This document shows, in pieces, positions 15,201 through 24,200 of a DNA stretch of 29,621 bases; the first letter of the stretch is position 1, and the number at the start of each line of letters is the position of its first letter. This DNA comes from a virus. The notes under the pieces were generated by a model. It did not search any database. It had not been told where the DNA came from and was given only the letters and a program-made list of their open reading frames with translations. A program made the position numbers and the translations under genes. The DNA lies in IMG/VR virus record IMGVR_UViG_3300010354_000405, positions 1 through 29,621 of that record; one strand, given 5' to 3'.

Positions 15201-18200
15201 CAGGGTTTACAAGGAACTCAAGGAGATCAAGGTATTCAGGGTCTTCAAGGTGATCAAGGAGTTCAAGGTGTTCAAGGACTTCAAGGAACTCAGGGAGATC
15301 AGGGAATACAGGGTACTCAAGGAGATCAAGGAACGCAGGGTGTTCAGGGTTTACAAGGAACTCAAGGAGATCAAGGTATTCAGGGTCTTCAAGGTGAACA
15401 AGGTACTCAAGGTCTTCAAGGTCTTCAGGGAGACCAAGGATTACAGGGTAATCAAGGTCTTCAGGGGGAGCAAGGTGCTCAAGGAGTACAGGGACTTCAA
15501 GGAGATCAGGGGTTACAGGGTAATCAAGGTGTTCAGGGAGATCAAGGAACTCAAGGAATTCAAGGTTTACAAGGAGATCAAGGAGTTCAAGGAACCCAAG
15601 GCAATCAAGGTCTTCAGGGTGATCAGGGAACTCAGGGTGCCCAAGGAACTCAAGGCGCTCAAGGTCTTCAGGGAACACAGGGACTTCAAGGAGAACAAGG
15701 AACCCAAGGTGCCCAAGGTCTTCAAGGAGATCAAGGAGTTCAAGGAACCCAAGGCAATCAAGGTCTTCAGGGTGATCAGGGAACTCAGGGTGCCCAAGGA
15801 ACTCAAGGCGCTCAAGGTCTCCAAGGTGATCAAGGTACTCAAGGTGATCAGGGAGTTCAAGGTGTCCAAGGAACGCAAGGTGATCAGGGAATCCAAGGAA
15901 CACAAGGTCTTCAAGGAGAACAAGGAACTCAAGGCGCACAAGGTCTACAAGGTGATCAGGGAGTTCAAGGAACACAAGGTGTTCAGGGGGTTCAAGGGGA
16001 TCAAGGAACTCAGGGTGCCCAAGGAACTCAAGGCGCTCAAGGTCTTCAGGGAACACAGGGACTTCAAGGCGAACAAGGAACCCAAGGTGCCCAAGGTCTT
16101 CAAGGAGATCAAGGATTACAGGGGATACAAGGTACCCAAGGTGATCAAGGGACTCAAGGCGCTCAGGGATTACAAGGAGATCAAGGAGTTCAGGGAACAC
16201 AAGGCAATCAAGGTCTTCAGGGTGATCAGGGAACTCAGGGTGCCCAAGGAACGCAGGGTAATCAAGGTCTTCAAGGAACACAAGGACTTCAAGGAGAACA
16301 AGGAACTCAAGGCGCACAAGGTCTACAAGGTGATCAGGGAGTTCAAGGAACCCAAGGTAATCAAGGTTTACAGGGTGATCAAGGAACACAAGGCGATCAA
16401 GGTATTCAAGGTCTCCAGGGTATACAAGGTGCTCAAGGTACTCAGGGTGCTCAAGGTACCCAAGGTGCTCAGGGTACTCAAGGCGATCAAGGAATACAGG
16501 GTACTCAAGGTCTTCAGGGGCAACAAGGAACTCAAGGTGCCCAAGGTCTCCAAGGGGATCAAGGAGTTCAGGGTACCCAAGGTAATCAAGGTTTACAGGG
16601 TGATCAAGGTACTCAAGGTGATCAAGGAGTTCAAGGAGTTCAGGGTGCTCAGGGAACTCAAGGACTTCAAGGAGAGCAGGGAACTCAAGGTGCTCAGGGA
16701 TTACAAGGAGATCAAGGAGTTCAGGGTACCCAGGGTACTCAAGGTGTACAAGGACTTCAAGGTGATCAAGGAGTTCAGGGAACTCAGGGATTACAAGGTA
16801 CACAGGGTGCTCAAGGAACACAGGGTGCTCAAGGAACACAGGGTAATCAAGGATTACAAGGAGATCAAGGAGTTCAAGGCACACAGGCAACTCAGGGATT
16901 ACAAGGTAATCAAGGTACTCAAGGAGATCAGGGAACCCAGGGTGTCCAAGGTCTTCAGGGAACTCAGGGTGATCAAGGAGTTCAGGGAACACAAGGTGTT
17001 CAAGGACTGCAAGGCAATCAAGGTATTCAAGGAACACAAGGAGTTCAAGGGTTACAGGGTGATCAAGGTACTCAAGGTGATCAAGGAACTCAGGGTATTC
17101 AAGGTTTACAAGGTACCCAAGGATTACAGGGATTACAAGGCACCCAAGGTAGACAGGGTTTACAGGGTAATCAAGGAGCTCAAGGAACTCAAGGTGCTCA
17201 AGGGTTACAAGGAGACCAAGGCACTCAAGGTGATCAGGGAACACAAGGAGTACAAGGTGCTCAAGGGACACAAGGTCTTCAAGGAGCTCAAGGCACTCAA
17301 GGTAATCAAGGATTACAAGGAGATCAAGGAGTTCAGGGTACCCAAGGTAATCAAGGTTTACAGGGTGATCAAGGTACTCAAGGTGATCAAGGAACCCAAG
17401 GTGCCCAAGGAGTTCAAGGAACACAAGGTCTTCAGGGTGTTCAGGGAAGACAAGGACTCCAAGGTAATCAAGGTGTTCAAGGTCTACAAGGTCTACAAGG
17501 TCTTCAGGGAAGACAAGGTACTCAAGGAAATCAAGGAGTACAAGGTCTACAGGGTGATCAGGGAACTCAGGGACTTCAGGGAGATCAGGGAACTCAAGGT
17601 CTGCAAGGTAATCAAGGTAATCAAGGGTTGCAGGGAGTTCAGGGAACTCAAGGAGTTCAAGGAAGACAAGGACTCCAAGGTCTGCAAGGTAATCAAGGAC
17701 TACAAGGAGATCAAGGTACCCAAGGAAATCAAGGACTTCAAGGTAATCAAGGTAATCAAGGTAATCAAGGAAATCAAGGACTTCAGGGTACTCAAGGAGT
17801 TCAGGGTAATCAGGGTCTTCAAGGATTACAAGGATTACAAGGAAATCAAGGTAATCAAGGTCTGCAAGGGAATCAGGGACTACAGGGAGATCAAGGAACT
17901 CAAGGTGTTCAGGGTAATCAAGGATTACAGGGAGATCAGGGAACCCAAGGAAATCAAGGAGTACAAGGAAATCAAGGAACCCAAGGTAATCAAGGATTAC
18001 AGGGAGATCAGGGAACCCAGGGCAATCAGGGATTACAAGGAAATCAAGGTACGCAAGGTATTCAAGGTCTTCAAGGAGATCAGGGAACTCAGGGTAATCA
18101 AGGTCTTCAAGGTAATCAGGGCGTTCAAGCTGTTCAGGGTACTCAGGGTAATCAGGGATTACAAGGAACTCAAGGTAATCAAGGAACTCAGGGAGTTCAA

Positions 18201-21200
18201 GGACTACAAGGAGATCAAGGAACTCAAGGAGCTCAAGGCACTCAAGGTAATCAAGGATTACAAGGAGATCAAGGAGTTCAGGGAACTCAAGGTGCTCAGG
18301 GATTACAAGGTAATCAAGGCACTCAAGGTGTTCAAGGAACTCAAGGAGTACAAGGATTACAAGGTACTCAAGGACTTCAAGGAGTTCAAGGAACTCAGGG
18401 GACCCAAGGGTTACAAGGAACTCAAGGAAATCAAGGAGTTCAAGGATCTCAAGGATTACAAGGTCTTCAGGGAAATCAAGGAACTCAAGGAAGACAAGGC
18501 ACCCAGGGTCAACAAGGTTCTCAAGGTCTTCAAGGTCTTCAGGGTAGACAAGGTACACAGGGTGTTCAAGGTACTCAAGGACTTCAAGGAGTACAGGGAA
18601 CTCAGGGTAGACAAGGAACTCAAGGACTGCAGGGTAATCAGGGATTACAAGGTGGACAAGGAACCCAAGGATTGCAGGGATTACAAGGACTTCAAGGATT
18701 ACAAGGAAATCAGGGTGCGCAAGGACTGCAAGGTGATCAAGGAACTCAAGGACTCCAGGGTAATCAAGGCCTTCAGGGAAATCAAGGACTTCAAGGAGTT
18801 CAGGGGACACAAGGACTGCAAGGAACTCAAGGTGTTCAGGGATTACAGGGAAATCAAGGAACTCAGGGCCTTCAAGGGTTACAAGGTGATCAAGGAACTC
18901 AGGGTATCCAAGGACTTCAGGGAGATCAGGGAGTTCAAGGAATTCAAGGTCTTCAAGGTTTACAGGGTAATCAAGGAACCCAGGGAATTCAGGGATTACA
19001 AGGCGATCAGGGACTTCAAGGTATTCAGGGTCTTCAGGGAGATCAAGGACTCCAAGGTGTTCAGGGGGTACAAGGAACACAAGGAACCCAAGGTACTCAA
19101 GGACTTCAAGGAAATCAAGGTACCCAAGGTATTCAAGGTCTCCAGGGAGTTCAAGGATTACAAGGAGATCAAGGAACTCAAGGACTTCAGGGCAATCAAG
19201 GGTTGCAGGGATTACAAGGATCTTCTAATTTTGATGTAGATACTGATAATACTACAAACGAAAACAGGTTTGTTCTTTTCTCAGAAGATCCTGATGCCAT
19301 AGCAGGAATTTCAACTCTATATGCAGCAACAGAAAAATTAACATTTGTTCCTGCAACAGGATCTTTAGGAGTTAATACTAACGTAACAACTGATAATTTA
19401 ACTGTAGATGGAACCACAAGATCTACCGAATTTTATGGCGGTGGTGTAAATCTTGTCGGTATTGTTACTCAATTAGTACCAGGTATCGGTATTGATTTAA
19501 CGGCAACTCAAACTCCAGGAAAAGGTGTTGTAACAATTGATGCTTATAGACCAATTGGAAAGACCATATACGTTGCTCAGAATGGAGATGATAATAATAC
19601 TGGTTTATCCGAAAACTATCCTAAGAGAACAATCAAGGCAGCAGCTTCTATAGCACTATATGGGGATACTATTAAACTATTCCCAGGCGTATATGTTGAA
19701 GAAAATCCAATTGTTTTGGCAAAAACAGTTTCTCTTGAGGGAACCGAACTTAGAAACTGTGTAATAACTCCAAAATATCCAGAAAAGGATATGTTCTATG
19801 TTAATAATGGATGCCACATAACCGATGCCAGCTTCATAGGACAGAATTCAAGAAATGGTGCTGCAATAGTAGCATTACAACCACTATTAGGAGTTTCTAC
19901 AGATAGATTCTTTGACGGCGCTAGAATGATTCGTTTGAATCTTGATTATATTGCAAAAGAATCTGTAGGATTCTTAACAAGTGGATTTAGTGGATTTGCA
20001 GGTGGACATAGAGAGCAAGATGCTGCTAAATTGATTGATTCCAATTTAGAATTTATTGCTGGAGAAACTGTTGGATTCTTGACTTCTCCATCTGGTTATA
20101 ACTTCAGTCTAGGAATTAGTAGTTACACTAATTGTAGAGAAGATATTGTAAGTATTATGAAGGCGGTTTCATATGACCTCAAGGCAGGTAGTAACCGCAA
20201 ATCTATCGGTGCTGGATATTCTTACTTCAGCAATTCTAATAGTTTGATTCATATTACAGGTGCTGGTGTATCTGAAGCGACTGTTGCTGCACTCGATTAC
20301 GCAGCAGGAATCTCAACATTTGTCATCAATAACTTAGATCTGCCAGTTTCTTATCAAGGAGTTGGAAATAGTGTAGTACAAGTTAAGAATCCATCAGTTA
20401 TTCAGGTTGCTGGTGGATGTGTAGGTGTTGGAACCACTATTAGTCAATTGATCGGAATCGTAACCAGTATGATAGGTGCTGGAACAACTCTGACTGCTCC
20501 TCCAGTTAGATATGGTGTTACTTTAGAGAGTAATGATTGTGCAGATGATATTAAAGATATATGGAAGTGTATTATTCATGATATTACTAGAGGTGGTAAT
20601 TCTAGATCTGTTGCGGCAGGAAAGGCATATTTTGATGATAACTGGAACTTAAAACCAGGAATTCTCAAGAATCCAGATGAAATAAAACAAACCATAGGAA
20701 CAATTGAATATTCGTTCAATGTTGCCAGAGCAGTAATTAATAACTGCTCTTGGGGCGGATATCCTGTTGGACTTGGTACAACAGTTGTTAATGCAGTTTA
20801 TGATGCAAATACAGGAGTTACGACAGTAACTGCGATTAATCACGGTCTTTCTGTATCGGATCCAGTTAAAATTCAAGGTCTAAAATATGAATGCACTCCA
20901 GGATCTGAAGGATTCCCTGTTGGAGTTGTAACTGCCACTTATGATAGATTGACTGGAATCTCAACCATAGAAGTTAACAAGGCACTAGCAATTAAGTCTG
21001 GGGATAGAATTCGTTTACGTGACCTAGTATTTGAATGTAATAGTGGTGGTGGTCCTTCCACAGCATCATATCCTTCAGGAAACCTTGGATATGATTTTAC
21101 AGTTCAAGATGTTCTTGATCCGAAGACATTTATTGTAAATGTAGGAAAATCAACGCTTGTTCACAACTATCAATATGGTGGAACTGCAGCAAGACTTTAT

Positions 21201-24200
21201 ACACCTGTGTTTGGAATTTCTACAGCATCTTACGATAGAACAACAGGAATAACCACAATTGTTGCAATTGGAATAGGAACTACTTCCCAATCAGACCTAT
21301 ACATTGAACCTGGTAAAAAAGTAAAAATTGAAAATCTTGTCTGGGAATGTAATAGTGGTGGAGGTCCTTCTACTGCATATTATCCATCAGGAAATCTTGG
21401 ATATGACTTTACTGTAATTGCAACAGCAGAGAATCGTTACCTGGATGCTGCAAACTTAATACAGAAGAATAGACTAGAAATTATTGATAAATCTCTTGCT
21501 GCAATTGCAATTGCACACTCTGACTTCTATTTCCCCAACGATGTTCAGACAACTAGATTCTCTAGATTTAAGGATTCTTATCGCCTGATTCAGCAAAATA
21601 GAACTGAAATTGTAAATAGTGCCTGGTCAGCAACTGCCACTTTGTATCCAGCAATTGCAGGAACTGAAACAAAGTGTAAGCGTGACCTAGGATATTTTGT
21701 TGATGCAATTTCAACTGACATATTTACTGGCGGAAATTCTTATTCTATTGCCTTTGTAAATCAATACTTCAGCAATGGTGCGCCAATTAATAACGGATTA
21801 GTTGGAGAAATAACAGAATCTGTTTATGCATTTAATCAGGCAAGAGATCTGATGAAGGCAGCAATTACTAATCAGTTGACCATTAAAGATCTAACTTTAA
21901 CTGGAGACCCAGTAACTGGTTCTAATGTAAGCACTGCATCCTGTGCAAACGTTCAAAATACATTAGATACACTAACATCAATTGTTAATACTGTTCTAAC
22001 TGCAGGATCACTAGATTCACTCAAAACAATTTGGAATAATCCTGGTATTTTTGTTTCGGGTGAGAACAAGTGCCGTAGAGATATTGGATATATTGTAGAC
22101 GCCTTAATCAAGGATGTTAGATACGGAACTAACAAGTACATTCGTGAGGCAACCAGAGCCTACTTCAACAAGAATGGAACACCAATTTCAAATGGATTGG
22201 TTGGAGAAACCGCACAAAGTGTAACTGCATTTAATGCTGTTCGTGATTATGCTAAGAAGGCAATTACAAATCAATTGAATGTAAAAGATCTTTCAATTAC
22301 TCCAGATCCTTTAACTGGAAATAATCAGAGTGAAACTTCTTGTGCCAACGTAAGAACAAATATTGACAACTTGATTTCTATTTTAACAACAACAATTACA
22401 AATGGAAATCTAAGTGCATATCCAGCACTATATACTTCAAATATGGTGAAGATAAATGTTGGTATTTCTACATTAGATCACACATATATTACCGGAGGAA
22501 CATTAACTTCCAATTATACAACTAATATCTTCCCAGACGGAACTTATAACTATATCTTCCCAGTTAAGTCTGAGGTTGGACCAAATACATTTGAATTCGT
22601 TGGTGGAAAGACTGTTCTACCACACACATATGTTTCTGGCGGAACAGTTCAAAAGTATCAGAATTTCCAAACTGAATATTCTCAGGTTAAGGATCTTTCT
22701 ATGCAAGTGGATCCTGAAACTGGATTTAATAATGTAATTAGTTCTTGTGCAGATGTTACCTCTGCACTCAAATCTTGTGTTGGTGTGGTGACCTCGATTG
22801 TTGGACTTGGTTCCACCGCATTCTCTACAATTGGATTTAATATATCATATCCAGGTAATCGTGGAAAAGGATTTGAATCACTTGTTGGTATTACAAGTGC
22901 AGTTTATACTGAGACTTCTGGTAGAACAACAATCAAGGCACCTGGACTACCAATTAAAGTTGGAGATTTAATAGAAGTTAGAGATCTATTGTTCTCCTGC
23001 TCTTCTGGTCTAACAACTAGTACACAGTTATTCCCATCAGGATATTATGGATATGAATTCTATGTCACTAAAATAAATCCCGATGATTCCTTTGACATCT
23101 ATACTGGAATTTCTACCATCCCACATAATTATGTTTCTGGTGGATATGTAATAAACAGATCTATACCTGTTACAGAGGCGAAATATGATAACAACACCGG
23201 AATCACTACCATTACTTCACCTGGTATAAGTTTAAGGATTGGTGATACCGTAACATTACGTGATCTTGAATTTGCTTGCAATAGTGGTGCTGGTACAACA
23301 ACATTATACCCATCTGGTAATAATGGATTTAGTTTCCAAGTTCTGAGTGTTTCTGAAGATGGTAATTCATTCACAGTGAACGTTGGTAAGACTGGAATCG
23401 GCCACACATATGTTGTTGGCGGTGTTGTAATTCCACCATATTCCAAGGGTGTTGGACCAATTACTCAAGGTCCTTATATTAGAAACTGCACCAACTTTAT
23501 CGGTGATAGTATCGGAATGAAAGTTGATGGTTTTGAAGCAGAACCTGGTGATAAGGATGATATTGGTGTAACTGGAACGATGAGCGTTGACTCATACACC
23601 CAATATAACCAAGGTGGTATTGGTGTTTCTATTACCAATGGCGCATATTCTCAGTTGGTTTCTATCTTTACAATTTGTGATGATATTGGAATCTTTACAA
23701 AGTCTGGTGGACAGTGTGATATTACAAACTCCAACGCATCATTCGGTAACTATGGACTAGTTTCTGATGGTGTTGGTGATAATACTTCAAAATCAATTTA
23801 TCGATATACTGCAAGTATATCCGAAAATGCGAAGGCGGAGGATGATACGATTGTGGTTTCTGGAGTTGGTAAGAATCGCCCATATGATGGTCAGGCAATT
23901 TACTTTGATCGTTTATATTATTTCGTAGATCGTATAGAAGTGACCAATGGTGGAAGTGGATATACAGAATCTAATCCACCAACGATTACTTTTGACTTCC
24001 CAGAAGGACCAAATGGAATCAGAGCAGAAGGTTCTGCAAACATTGTTGATGGAAAGGTAGTTTCTATTGACGTAATTAGTAGTGGTACTCAGTATGAAAA
24101 TCCACCAAATATATCAATCACTGGAGGCAATGGGGCAGGTGCTTCCGCATCGCCAGTAATGTATCCAATATATTATGGAATTGAAAAAGCAACATTACCT

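Larger units (their letters stand above)
12465..19220 (+). repeat. Collagen-like 9-bp coding repeat array, about 750 Gly-X-Gln triplets
   Basis: This is about 6.76 kb of DNA with a 9-bp period (GGN NNN CAR) encoding Gly-X-Gln, where X is T, D, L, I, V, N, A, E or, late in the array, R. Y is Gln nearly always. Proline occurs only in the first stretch (GPL at about 12550, GPP-GPQ at about 12705). The first 250 bp contain non-triplet interruptions (LSNFQ, NIGNFQ, TISNFQ). The only Gly losses are Ala at 16887-16889 and at 18129-18131. All long open frames on both strands within this interval are by-products of the 9-bp period. Confidence 0.97.

Noticed and set aside
12412-19080. Open frame of 2,222 codons on the minus strand, rich in Leu, Glu, Asp and Pro
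   Set aside because: It is the antisense reading of the 9-bp Gly-X-Gln repeat, in which stop codons almost never arise. No start signal or domain is visible, and it ends where the repeat ends.
12465-19220. CRISPR or minisatellite-type noncoding array
   Set aside because: The period is 9 bp, there are no constant repeats separated by unique spacers, and the frame is open throughout with a fixed Gly-X-Gln pattern.
12856-19239. Open frame of 2,127 codons on the plus strand, rich in Lys, Val, Phe and Glu
   Set aside because: It is an out-of-frame reading of the same repeat. The in-frame fibre has recognisable domains on both sides. The same holds for the open frames at 26636-27166, 27176-28117 and 28499-29386, which are the equivalent shadow frame of the second fibre.
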